Assembly: GCA_964512995.1 (NCBI GenBank) | Contig: CAZELM010000021.1 | Location: 1-64,000, forward strand | DNA from: CAZELM01 sp964512995 | Lineage (GTDB): Bacteria > CSSED10-310 | Length of the DNA stretch: 64,000 nucleotides | Direction: 5' to 3' | In this document: piece after piece, positions 18,001 to 26,038 of the stretch | Layout of the letters: each line of letters starts with the position of its first letter | Numbering within the stretch: the stretch's first letter is position 1 | The notes under the pieces: model-generated | Told to the model about the DNA's origin: nothing | Seen by the model: the letters and a program-made list of their open reading frames with translations, nothing else | Databases searched by the model: none | Translations under genes and position numbers: made by a program

Positions 18001-18789
18001 AATGCAGCGGCGGGGTTGATCAACGCCCGGTTGGCTGTGTTTGCGGAATACAATAACTCCCAGGGAATGATGGACATGGGTGCTTTCCCGGAGTATTTCC
18101 CGGGATATCGCTCCATCTATGATCCCGAGGCCGTCAACGCGTTTGAAAAGGGCTGGTCAGTTGCGATGCGGAATATACCGGCTCCCAAAACGGATTTCCT
18201 GACCGGATTGAAAGAGCATCAATGGAAAGTGGTCTTTATCTTTGGAGAAGATCTTCCTGACAATGCCATTTCGGGAGTGGAACAGGCTCGGAGTTTGCTG
18301 AAAGATCTTGATTTCCTGATGGTCGCGGATCTGTTCGATACGGAGACCGCAAAACTGGCTGATGTCAGGATTCCGTTGTGTTCCCATGCGGAAACGAGTG
18401 GCACATTCACCAACAGCATGCGGAACGTCAATGTGCTCCAGGAAGTCATTGAACCGGTGGCGAAGATGGAAAACTGCCAGTTTATCGCCGTGCTGGCACG
18501 GGAGCTTGGCATCCGTTATAAATTTAACTACAAGTCCATGCGGGATGTTCAGAAAGAGATTTCCGAAATGGTGACGGGTTACCAATCCATCCTCTTCGAT
18601 AATGCTCCAGTGACCCAACGATGGGATATCGCATCGGTACCCCTGTTTTCGAAATGGAGACGCTTCAATCCCGACTGGATTACCGTTCAGCCGGTTGTGA
18701 AAGAAACCGTTCCCACGGATTCTGCGCATCCAGTCAAAAACTGGTTCAGCCATTACTGGCATGAATTGGGATTGGATATGATGGAGTAG
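15007..18789 (+). CDS. NuoG / GltD / molybdopterin-type fusion oxidoreductase subunit
   Basis: The 1260-residue chain joins four modules: a [2Fe-2S] ferredoxin (C37, C48, C51, C65); a GltD/NfnB-type FAD-NAD(P)H module (Fe-S cysteines 101-156, FAD loop GSGPSG at 202-207, second Rossmann loop VVGGGNTAID near 334, AAGDMVTGAATV near 484); two ferredoxin [4Fe-4S] motifs (from C632 and about C674); and a formate-dehydrogenase/NuoG-type domain with its own [4Fe-4S] (C711, C714, C718, about C745). Where formate dehydrogenases have the catalytic Sec/Cys-His, this protein reads SITSELN (about 832-838), and no late cofactor-binding domain is obvious. It is therefore probably an electron-transfer scaffold like NuoG. 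The added GltD module suggests NADPH as a second partner. Confidence 0.88.
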   Translation: MAKAKVIINGVKVVADTDQTILDVVHQHNLDHIPNLCLDRQLEPFNSCYLCLVQIKGTDKLIPACSTKVINNMEIFTRTDKVIEGRRASLELILSNHYADCLPPCSMTCPAGVDVQGYIALIASGQYQEAVRLIKQTNPLPAVCGRVCTRPCEMACRRNLLDTNVGIDFLKRYAADFDLEKAIYHVRPDMAPLKDKKVAVIGSGPSGLSAGYYLRIKGYPVTMFEAMPEPGGMLRYGIPEYRLPYDVLDKEIDTILEMGVELRTNTRLGDDFTIRQLMADGFDAVFLGMGAWGSRQLGVPGQNAEGILSGIKFLEEIGLGQEPRIYGKVVVVGGGNTAIDCARSSLRLGASDVVLLYRRTRNEMPANPMEIDAAEHEGTKMHFLAAPIEVITENNRVKGLKCIQMELGEPDSSGRRRPVTIPNSDFVLECDFVFAAIGQMPELGVFTRKNDSILPELGEVKITKWDTMDVKQGTFETDTEGLFAAGDMVTGAATVIEAIAGGRKAAHAIDAYLEGGEARPEPYYFNSRKDDFTTVQEKDLRTHEHLDKIPMPELDPHERIRSFDEVESGFSDESAHAESRRCLECGCNTLFECKLRSYASVYNVSVTRYKGSYNEYEIDHSHPLIEFDPNKCILCGRCIRTCSQIVGESVFGFYNRGFSTIVCPEMGKPLRETSCISCGLCIATCPTGALVARTHLPKPGPWDLKKTRTICTYCGVGCSMDLCYLHDQIVKPSADEDESLTHGNMCRMGRFGVGFIHSPNRFLKPQVRENAQVRTTTWSEVIKHTSASIKRITKKYKAEQIAVCISPRLSNEEIYLYQKFARAVLHTHNVFSITSELNPQNRFMEVQSTAQYPDIESADALLVAGTLLRQNHTVADFMLRRARQSGGKLVLIHSSQTKLAEHCDLFLQVKPGTESIAVMGLMKRWLDNSHIRESVPADTAEFVAAIDRISMDDILTATGLDLDSLENAAAIIKSASKPVFVGDRDAVGYRSIHDIYLLNAAAGLINARLAVFAEYNNSQGMMDMGAFPEYFPGYRSIYDPEAVNAFEKGWSVAMRNIPAPKTDFLTGLKEHQWKVVFIFGEDLPDNAISGVEQARSLLKDLDFLMVADLFDTETAKLADVRIPLCSHAETSGTFTNSMRNVNVLQEVIEPVAKMENCQFIAVLARELGIRYKFNYKSMRDVQKEISEMVTGYQSILFDNAPVTQRWDIASVPLFSKWRRFNPDWITVQPVVKETVPTDSAHPVKNWFSHYWHELGLDMME

Positions 18790-18808
18790 ACGATGTTGAT
18801 GGAAATAA
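18755..18808 (+). repeat. Left copy of a 54-bp direct duplication flanking the 7-kb insertion
   Basis: This stretch covers the last codons of the fusion gene and the first bases of the former downstream gene. It matches 25985-26038 at 50 of 54 positions. The right copy encodes the same HELGLDM.E ending, so it is a displaced copy of this gene end. Confidence 0.9.
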
Positions 18809-18959
18809 GAGCCTGTTATAAAATTCAAAATGTCTGCGATTCTAAGTAAATACATGAGAAAATTCGCATGAATAATGACTATAAAACGATATTTTCATTC
18901 CATTGAAACAGAAAGTTAAATGATTTCTGATCGGACGCCCCTATTTTTATAACAGGCTC
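18809..18959. mobile_element. 151-bp MITE with 15-bp terminal inverted repeats and TAA target duplication
   Basis: The ends GAGCCTGTTATAAAA and TTTTATAACAGGCTC are perfect inverted repeats. TAA lies directly outside both ends (18806-18808 and 18960-18962). The right duplicate at 26030-26045 shows the same flanks joined without the element, with a single TAA, so it is an empty site. There is no transposase frame. The GAG ends and a TNA-type target suggest mobilisation by an IS5-family (IS1031/ISL2-like) transposase elsewhere in the genome. Confidence 0.85.
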
Positions 18960-19083
18960 TAAATCTTCCCCTTAATATTCCTATGAAATTTTTAGACGAT
19001 TTGTGCATGGAACCACAGAAAGTGAATTCGCACCATATGCCAACTTAACGGAATTCTACAAGTAATTTATTTTTCGTAGATCA

Positions 19084-19113
19084 TTGACCTGCATTCTATG
19101 TAATCAATAGAAT
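19084..19113 (+). promoter_or_regulatory. Candidate promoter of the first TPR gene
   Basis: TTGACC (19084-19089), an 18-base spacer and TAGAAT (19108-19113), 22 bases before the ATG. The remaining part of the 346-base gap holds the MITE and nothing else I recognise. Confidence 0.5.
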
Positions 19114-19135
19114 AATAAATAAAGAGGAGGTCAAG

Positions 19136-20053
19136 ATGAAAAAGTTTACCATCTTTTCTCTGCTACTGATGGGCATTATCCATGTTGCAGTTTTTGCATC
19201 TGCAGAAAAGCCTGGTAAACCAGAATACAATACTGCCATTGAATGTTTTAAGGCAGCTCAAAAAATATCTTATTCTGAGGCATCAGCAGAAGATTTTCCC
19301 ACGATTTGGCGAACCAAGTTTGATTTATTGAAACGGGCAATAGAACTTGATCCGAGATTTACAGAAGCTTATGTGCCATATGTTAAAACTTATTTTGAGG
19401 CTCCTTTGGCTCACGAGTTTCAGCATGCAGATGAACTGGATGACTTGACCGCTCTACTCAAGAAAGAACTGCAATACAATCCACCAAACGGGGATGAATT
19501 TTATCTACAATTAGTAAAGCTTGAAGATAAACGCTGGGGTTATACAAAAGACTCACTGATTAGATCGATCGATTATCTCAAGCAAGCACTCAATAAATAT
19601 CCGAACTCATCGCTTAGAAACAATCTAATATTATCGATCTACTCAAATTATGAACATCTTGGAAAAGCGGAAGATGGAATTCAGTATCTCAAAATGATTG
19701 TTGAATCAAATGGATCTGATCAGACCGACAAGCATGCGTTAGAATCTCTTATCCACTACTACACTCAGGTTAATGACTACTCAAATTTGCTCAAATATAG
19801 CGATCTCTATATTGATAAATTTGGATTTAATTCTGATTGGAGTTCATATGCCATATATTGCAAAGCTCTTTCATGCAACAAGTTAAAGTTGCACGATAAA
19901 TTAATTGAAATTAGTCGAAGCTATTTTTCAGAAGAAAACAAGATTTATAGAGATGCTCAAACAGATAAAAAAATCTACCTTTTTCTGAGTGAAGCGTATG
20001 AGTCAAAGGGTAATGTCGAGTTGACAACAAAATACAAGAAGCTGAGTAGGTAA
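19136..20053 (+). CDS. Exported TPR-like protein (first paralogue)
   Basis: The 305-residue protein has a signal peptide (KKFTIFSLLL to about residue 24) and helical repeats of TPR type, clearest as LLKRAIELDPRFTEAYVPY near residue 68 and LKQALNKYPNSSLRNNL near 150. It is closely similar to the protein at 20855-21778, for example in the shared AIELDP.FT.AYVPYVKTYFE segment. AGAGGAGG precedes the ATG. The amidase fragment follows after one base, repeating the TPR-amidase order of the next pair. A periplasmic scaffold role is plausible; no specific function is known. Confidence 0.8.
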   Translation: MKKFTIFSLLLMGIIHVAVFASAEKPGKPEYNTAIECFKAAQKISYSEASAEDFPTIWRTKFDLLKRAIELDPRFTEAYVPYVKTYFEAPLAHEFQHADELDDLTALLKKELQYNPPNGDEFYLQLVKLEDKRWGYTKDSLIRSIDYLKQALNKYPNSSLRNNLILSIYSNYEHLGKAEDGIQYLKMIVESNGSDQTDKHALESLIHYYTQVNDYSNLLKYSDLYIDKFGFNSDWSSYAIYCKALSCNKLKLHDKLIEISRSYFSEENKIYRDAQTDKKIYLFLSEAYESKGNVELTTKYKKLSR

Positions 20054-20054
20054 A

Positions 20055-20806
20055 ATGAGAACTTCAAAAGGTAATTCCAAGTTCTGTTTGTTGAGTTTTG
20101 TGATAGCTCTATTTTTTTATCCAATCAGTGTATTTTCCAATAATATATGTATTGATCCAGGGTACGGATGGGATACGACACATCCATTGAATGGTTGGGA
20201 TAATTGTGGCCCTGAATTTGATATAAACGGGAAACCTTATCGGACATTGAGACAACCCAAAAATTTAACATCTGATCCAACAGCACTAAGCAATACTATT
20301 GAAATTCCAAAAGCTGAATGGCCGAATTGGTTACTTCTAAAGAAAAACGGAGCACCTTTAGGCCTTCTCGAATACCAAAACACCTGGAAAATCTCTAATT
20401 ATCTTAAAACCATTCTTGAAAACCGCCATCACACAGTTCATTTGACAAAGTCGAAACATGATAATCCGCCATATCGGGATCGCGCTCAAGTCGCACTGGA
20501 CAATGACTGCGATTTCATGATCAGTATTCACACGAATGCCATAGAGATCCCTACTCCACCTCCAGGTGCAGATACCTATGCAGTGAGTCTTTTTTATGCC
20601 AAATCTGTTTTTTGAGTGGATTATTATCGGGGAACACCACCACCAACCCCAATTGAAACTGATTTTTCACCAGCGACATGGAATGATGATTTTAAGATAT
20701 GTAAAGTTGTACCACCGATTCCGTCACCAGAGAGTATGCCCTATGTTGTGGGAGACTATAATTTGGAATGACCTATCTTGCTTCGAATTCAATCTGCGTC
20801 CAAGTT
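20055..20806 (+). pseudogene. Decayed N-acetylmuramoyl-L-alanine amidase (first paralogue)
   Basis: The intact part (20055-20615, 186 residues) has a signal peptide and an Amidase_3 fold closely similar to the N-terminus of the 1376-residue protein downstream. Two things show loss of function. The zinc ligand in IDPGHG has become Tyr (IDPGYG). The frame also stops at TGA 20613, where the intact copy has AGA. Similarity continues after the stop to about 20806 (TPPPTPIETDFSPA, then PESMPYVVGDYN), with a second TGA near 20769 replacing CGG. The C-terminal zinc Glu and all later domains are missing. Confidence 0.85.
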
Positions 20807-20833
20807 GACCGGTATTCGAATAATCGGTAAAAT
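20805..20833 (+). promoter_or_regulatory. Promoter of the second TPR-amidase pair
   Basis: TTGACC, a 17-base spacer and TAAAAT, 21 bases before the ATG at 20855. The same -35, spacer length and -10 are preserved in the broken copy at 34710-34738, which supports the call. Confidence 0.6.
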
Positions 20834-20854
20834 GATAAAAAAGAGGAGATAAAG

Positions 20855-21778
20855 ATGAAAAAACTGCTTACTTTATCATTAATCCTTTTAGGATTCAGTC
20901 AGATTGAGTGTCTCGTTTCGGGAGAAGAAAACGGGATGGTTGAATATAAAACAGCAAAAGAATGTTACGATGCAGCGAAGAAAATTGAGATCGGCGACAC
21001 TGCAGACAAAGAGCGTGGTATGCTATGGGGCAAAAAGTTTGGATTATTAAAACGGGCTATAGAGCTCGATCCGAAATTTACGGACGCTTATGTGCCTTAT
21101 GTCAAAACGTACTTTGAGCAACCCATGGTTCACGAATTTGACCATACCGACGAAATAAATGAAATGATCGAGCTTCTCAAGAGAGGACTTCAATACAATC
21201 CAAGAAATGGGGATGAGTTTTATTTAGAATTAGTGCGCCTAGAAGAAAGTAAATGGGATGGATCACATGATGAATCATATCATAATCGATCAATTGATTA
21301 TCTTGATCATTTGCTTAAGGAATATCCTGATTCAGATAATCGCCCCAAAGCGCTTCTGCTTAAAAGTCTTCATTTAAGAAAAACTGGGAAGATAGATGAA
21401 AGCATTGGAATTCTAGTCAGAATAACTGAATCTAGTGTTGTGGATGAGAATAAAGAAGTGGCTCTTGGCGAACTAATATCACATTATGCATTTCTGCATG
21501 ACTATTCCAAACTCCGGAAGTTCTGTGAGGTTTATTTAAAGACATTTGGTGAAAACTCTTCATATAGTGATGTTTCCTTGTTTTGGCTGACTCAATCCAA
21601 TTATAGACTTGGTTTTTATGAAGAAGCATTAGAATCAGGAAACCGCTATATAAAGAAAAATGCCGATGATCCAAAAAGAAAGAAAACGTTAAATAGCATG
21701 TATTTAATCTTTGCCGATATATATGACATCAAAGGTAATGATCCGCTCTCGCAAAAATACAAGAAATTGAGTCAATAA
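20855..21778 (+). CDS. Exported TPR-like protein (second paralogue)
   Basis: The 307-residue protein starts with a signal peptide (KKLLTLSLILLGFSQIECLV; a Cys at residue 19 could be lipidated but the box is poor). It has TPR-like helices that align along the whole length with the 19136 protein, including LLKRAIELDPKFTDAYVPY and the C-terminal QKYKKLSQ. AGAGGAG precedes the ATG, and the large amidase starts two bases after its stop. The pair is probably co-translated, and the TPR protein may bind or localise the amidase. Confidence 0.8.
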   Translation: MKKLLTLSLILLGFSQIECLVSGEENGMVEYKTAKECYDAAKKIEIGDTADKERGMLWGKKFGLLKRAIELDPKFTDAYVPYVKTYFEQPMVHEFDHTDEINEMIELLKRGLQYNPRNGDEFYLELVRLEESKWDGSHDESYHNRSIDYLDHLLKEYPDSDNRPKALLLKSLHLRKTGKIDESIGILVRITESSVVDENKEVALGELISHYAFLHDYSKLRKFCEVYLKTFGENSSYSDVSLFWLTQSNYRLGFYEEALESGNRYIKKNADDPKRKKTLNSMYLIFADIYDIKGNDPLSQKYKKLSQ

Positions 21779-21780
21779 TC

Positions 21781-24700
21781 ATGAAAAACTATAGAAGATG
21801 TTTTATTGTCTGTCTTTTGATCATTATGCCATTTAAGGTTTTCTCTTATTATATTTGTATAGATCCAGGTCACGGTTATTTAGGCCTAAATGGGTGGGGG
21901 AATTGCGGACCAGTTTTTAACGTAAACGGAGAGACATACAGAACCCTAAAACAGCCTAAAAACAATGATTCTGCTATTACATCGATAAATAATACAATCA
22001 ATGTTGCTGAGGAAGACTGGCCTCTATGGGAAGAATTAAAAAAGAATGGATCACCCGTTGGTCTCCTCGAATACCAAAACACTTGGAAGATTGCCAATTA
22101 TTTAGAGCAAATACTCATAAACAGGAATCATACGGTGATCAATACCAAAAAGACTCTTGGGGGTGAACATGCCAATCCAACCTTTCAACAACGCGCTCAA
22201 GTCGCACTGGACAATAACTGCGATTTCATGATCAGTATTCACACGAATGCACCTGGCAACGGAACAACAACTTTCGGATTGTTTTATGCAAAATCGCATT
22301 TCAGAGTGGAATACTACCGGGTGGAAACCCCACCGCCCACCCCCGTTGAAACTGATTTCTCACCTGCCGCTTGGAACGATGATTTTAAGATATGCAAAAT
22401 CGTACCACCGATTCCATCACCGGAAAGTATGCCTTATGTTGTGGGCGACTATAATGCGGAACGGCCTGTCTGGCTTCGAATTGAAGCTGTGACAAAACAG
22501 GGAACACCGGCAGTACCTTTTGATCCGGATATGGTAAGATATAAAATTGCTCATCAGGGATCTTCATCGGATGAGAACAAATGGATGCCTGCAGGTAATG
22601 ATCCATCGAATTTCGTAATTACGCATCGACAGAGCAAATACAATACTTGGGCAGTTGCTGCCAGATATGATATGAAGGATGAATTCACTCCAACACCAAC
22701 ACCAGCAACAGATCGAATTCGCAATTCTTCAGTAGATATCTCGGTTACTCAAACACCAAATATGAAGACGGGTGAGCAAGATGACCTGAACAGACAGACA
22801 CCTACACCCGTTTATTTCGACGGTGTGGCTAATGTTGTACTGCGTGGACCGCACCAGAGTGATACGTCCGAAAATATTGCAAAAAGAGTGATGAGTGGTA
22901 TTGCATCTCATCCCGAAACCTCTGGTAGTACATTTTTAAACGTTCAGGGCAATGGAACAAACGCAGATTGGCATTTTTATAACAGTTTTACACCACCAGA
23001 ACCTAAACATCTCGATCTATTTGTTCATTGCAGTAAATGGATTGATCCAAATGAACAAGACCGAAAAGAAATACCAGTCTTTATAGTCGAGTGCGGTTTT
23101 CACACTAATGCAGACTATGAAGCTTGGCTGTATCACAATGATTGTGAGGATAATTATTTCTATATTGCTCAAGCCATTGCAAATGGAATTGACTCGATAA
23201 CTGACAGTGACTTTGAAAATCGACCTGAACCTACACCCGGCTCATGGCAGCAATATGCAGACTTGGAAGACACGCCGGTTCCAGGCGATAAATTCTTTAT
23301 TGATACCAAAACCATCTATGTCTATTCGGATTACAATGATTGCTGTGGTGAGTCGTATGGAAGTCCATGCGCACCTTATAAAACAATAACTGATGCCATG
23401 TGCGCTGCCTGGGATGGCGCGACCATCAAAGTAGCGCGGGGAACTTACTCAGAGCTATTATCTATTACTGGCACAGATTACAATATAATACTCATGGGCG
23501 GATATGATCCCATTACTTGGGAACGTGACATTTCAGCCAATCCCACGATTATTGAAATAGATTCAACGAATCCCTTGATATATCTTGGAGATGGAACAAA
23601 AAGCATCATAGATGGTTTTGAGATCCGGGGAAACGCCAATGCCATCGAAATTGCCAACGCTCAACCGGTTTTAAAAAACAATACGATTAGTAGTAATCAC
23701 GGGCATGGAGTTAATCTTTCCAACTGCAATACAGGGATACTTACGATTGAAAATAATTTATTCAAGGATTGTAATGGTTCAGACAAAGCGGGAATTCGGA
23801 TTTATAACAGTGATAATCTTGAAATTACCAAGAATATTGTCACTGCCTGTAGATATGGAATTATCTGCACGGCAGGATCAAATCCAGCAATTCGATACAA
23901 TGAGTTTGCGTCCTGTGATACAGGGCTATACATTTCCGAAGTACAGCCCGACATCTGGGGAAACATCTTTACATCCAATTCGCTGGGGATCAGCGTGATT
24001 GGCCTTTATGATGCCGGGGCTATCATCAGGAATAACCTTTTTCTGGAGAACACTTCTGCAGGGATTTATGTGGCTCATGCGGAAATCGATATCATTAACA
24101 ATACATTTGACTCAAATTTCAGAGGAATTCTATACACTGTGCCAACACCATCGTTGAATGAAGGGACCATCGTAAACTGCATCTTTTCCAACAATACCCA
24201 TAGTGGAATATGTGCATTAAATGATTCCTTGCAGTGGCCTTATTCTACATACTGTGATTTTTGGCAGAATGGACCGGGCGGGACTTGTGATATCAGCATA
24301 GGTGAGAGTGAGTGTGATGAGATTTCCAGCGGATATGGACGTTTTAAAACAAACCCATTGTATACTGAAGGTCCAAATGGTGATTACTATTTGACACAAA
24401 CGGGAAACCAGTGTGTGAATGGGGGCAGTATGCAGGCCTCAGAGTTTTTTTCAGAAGGTTTTACGACTGATCCCAACGAACAGCAAGACACGGGTGTTAT
24501 CGATGTGGGATTTCATTACCGGTTTCCAACCGCTACGCCAATACCGTCCTCGACACCAACAGCTACCGCGACTCCGACGCCAACAAACTCGCCGGAAATA
24601 ACACAGACACCCACAAACTCGCCAATTTTAACAAATACACCATTGCCTCCACCGACCTGTCGGCCAACATTTACCAGCCCGCCTGCCGGATCAGCCTTTA

Positions 24701-25911
24701 TATGGCCGGATAGCGACCATTACTATTCCTTGCTGGCCCAAAGCAATGTAAACCTTGATGATTCAAGTTATTATTCCACGAAATTTCATCGTGATACGCC
24801 TACACCGGTTGTTCTGAACATCCATGTTGTCAGCACAGAAGATACAACCGGTTTCAATATGGATGTTTTTGAGATTATTCCTGGAACAGGGTTGTTTGAC
24901 ACCAGTAGCACCGGAACAAACCTCGGATTCATCAATGGCGTCAGCGATCCTGTATCGAAATTGATCTCCGTTATAGATGGCTCGATTATTACAGTGTCTT
25001 ACGATGATGACGATCCTCCAGGCATTGTTAACAACACGTTTGTCTGGCACGAAGCCACCTGGACACCCAGTCCGACACCGGAATTCACAGAAACGCCAAC
25101 ACCAACATCAACATCGACACCGGAAGACACCGCTTCACCAACGAACACGCCTTCACCCATTAACTGGTCTGTTACAGACAGATATGGCTATCAGGGCGAA
25201 CGGATCCCATGCGGCTGGCATGACGCCTCTGATGGAATACCGATCACCATCACCGGTGATGACACCATCGCATCATCAACTATCCCGTTTGATTTCTATT
25301 TTTATGATCAACATTATGCTTCAGGTTCTACAGTAACGATCGGCAGCAATGGATTGATCGGTTTCTCAAACAACCAGATTATTTCCAGCGCGAATCAGGA
25401 TATCCCAGACTCAGATCCGCCAAATGGAACGATTTGTCTCTTCTGGGATGATTTGTATTTGACTGCTGGATCTGTTGTTTACACAAAAACCGATGGGACT
25501 GCTCCTGACCGTCGTCTGACTATTGAATGGGTTAACTCAACACATTATGCCAATCTTTCAGACGACTACACGTTTGAGTTGATCCTTTTCGAAGGATCAA
25601 ACAACATTGAATTCCATTACAACGCCATGCATGGAGAGTTTGCTTGCGGTTACTCGGCATCTGTGGGAATAGAAAACCATTCAGGGGAAGACGGTCTGCA
25701 ATTTTCATCCACCGGAGTTCCGGGATATATATATGATTGTCTGTCTTTGAGATTTACTTATCCGGGTACACCGACGCCGACGCCAACGGCAACACCGACA
25801 CAACCTCCTTTGCCAACAATGAGCAAAGCAGGAATAGTATTATTGCTGGTATTCATGGGAATGATGGTGATTGTTTTTTCCTCTGGATTGCCAAAAAAAT
25901 TGGAGAATTAA
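21781..25911 (+). CDS. Large exported amidase with beta-helix and T-P linkers
   Basis: The 1376-residue protein has a signal peptide and an Amidase_3 peptidoglycan amidase domain to about residue 480. Zinc-site motifs IDPGHG, SIHTNA and VECGFHTN are present, and a long insert separates the last two. These enzymes cut the bond between N-acetylmuramic acid and L-alanine. A right-handed beta-helix follows (about 520-910, with NNxF/NNTI rungs). Two unknown beta domains come next, each preceded by a T-P-rich linker. The end is PLPTMSKAG, a hydrophobic helix and a short KK tail, similar in plan to IPTL/PEP-CTERM sorting signals. It looks like a surface protein processed at the C-terminus. Confidence 0.85.
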   Translation: MKNYRRCFIVCLLIIMPFKVFSYYICIDPGHGYLGLNGWGNCGPVFNVNGETYRTLKQPKNNDSAITSINNTINVAEEDWPLWEELKKNGSPVGLLEYQNTWKIANYLEQILINRNHTVINTKKTLGGEHANPTFQQRAQVALDNNCDFMISIHTNAPGNGTTTFGLFYAKSHFRVEYYRVETPPPTPVETDFSPAAWNDDFKICKIVPPIPSPESMPYVVGDYNAERPVWLRIEAVTKQGTPAVPFDPDMVRYKIAHQGSSSDENKWMPAGNDPSNFVITHRQSKYNTWAVAARYDMKDEFTPTPTPATDRIRNSSVDISVTQTPNMKTGEQDDLNRQTPTPVYFDGVANVVLRGPHQSDTSENIAKRVMSGIASHPETSGSTFLNVQGNGTNADWHFYNSFTPPEPKHLDLFVHCSKWIDPNEQDRKEIPVFIVECGFHTNADYEAWLYHNDCEDNYFYIAQAIANGIDSITDSDFENRPEPTPGSWQQYADLEDTPVPGDKFFIDTKTIYVYSDYNDCCGESYGSPCAPYKTITDAMCAAWDGATIKVARGTYSELLSITGTDYNIILMGGYDPITWERDISANPTIIEIDSTNPLIYLGDGTKSIIDGFEIRGNANAIEIANAQPVLKNNTISSNHGHGVNLSNCNTGILTIENNLFKDCNGSDKAGIRIYNSDNLEITKNIVTACRYGIICTAGSNPAIRYNEFASCDTGLYISEVQPDIWGNIFTSNSLGISVIGLYDAGAIIRNNLFLENTSAGIYVAHAEIDIINNTFDSNFRGILYTVPTPSLNEGTIVNCIFSNNTHSGICALNDSLQWPYSTYCDFWQNGPGGTCDISIGESECDEISSGYGRFKTNPLYTEGPNGDYYLTQTGNQCVNGGSMQASEFFSEGFTTDPNEQQDTGVIDVGFHYRFPTATPIPSSTPTATATPTPTNSPEITQTPTNSPILTNTPLPPPTCRPTFTSPPAGSAFIWPDSDHYYSLLAQSNVNLDDSSYYSTKFHRDTPTPVVLNIHVVSTEDTTGFNMDVFEIIPGTGLFDTSSTGTNLGFINGVSDPVSKLISVIDGSIITVSYDDDDPPGIVNNTFVWHEATWTPSPTPEFTETPTPTSTSTPEDTASPTNTPSPINWSVTDRYGYQGERIPCGWHDASDGIPITITGDDTIASSTIPFDFYFYDQHYASGSTVTIGSNGLIGFSNNQIISSANQDIPDSDPPNGTICLFWDDLYLTAGSVVYTKTDGTAPDRRLTIEWVNSTHYANLSDDYTFELILFEGSNNIEFHYNAMHGEFACGYSASVGIENHSGEDGLQFSSTGVPGYIYDCLSLRFTYPGTPTPTPTATPTQPPLPTMSKAGIVLLLVFMGMMVIVFSSGLPKKLEN

Positions 25912-25971
25912 AGATAAAAAGGTCGATACTGTCAGTAACTTTCACGAGTGATCGGTTATTTGGAGATATTT

Positions 25972-26038
25972 TTCCGGAGGGGAAACTGGCATGAACTGGG
26001 ATTGGATATGCTGGAGTAGACGATGTCGATGGAATTAA
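25972..26038 (+). repeat. Right flank of the 7-kb insertion (duplicated junction)
   Basis: 25985-26038 repeats 18755-18808 with four mismatches. TTCCGGAGGGGAAACT at 25972-25987 is repeated at 26042-26057, inside the next gene. The order is therefore a piece of the DUF2452 gene start, then the end of the fusion gene, then the complete DUF2452 gene. This is what an insertion into the first unit of a 70-bp tandem duplication would leave. Confidence 0.85.

Noticed and set aside
18493..18510. TGGCAC...TTGG resembling a sigma-54 promoter
   Set aside because: It lies inside the fusion gene, spacing and the -12 TTGC do not fit, and no start is near.
20613..20615. TGA in the amidase read as selenocysteine
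   Set aside because: It replaces an Arg codon of the intact copy, is followed by a second TGA, and no SECIS-like hairpin is seen.
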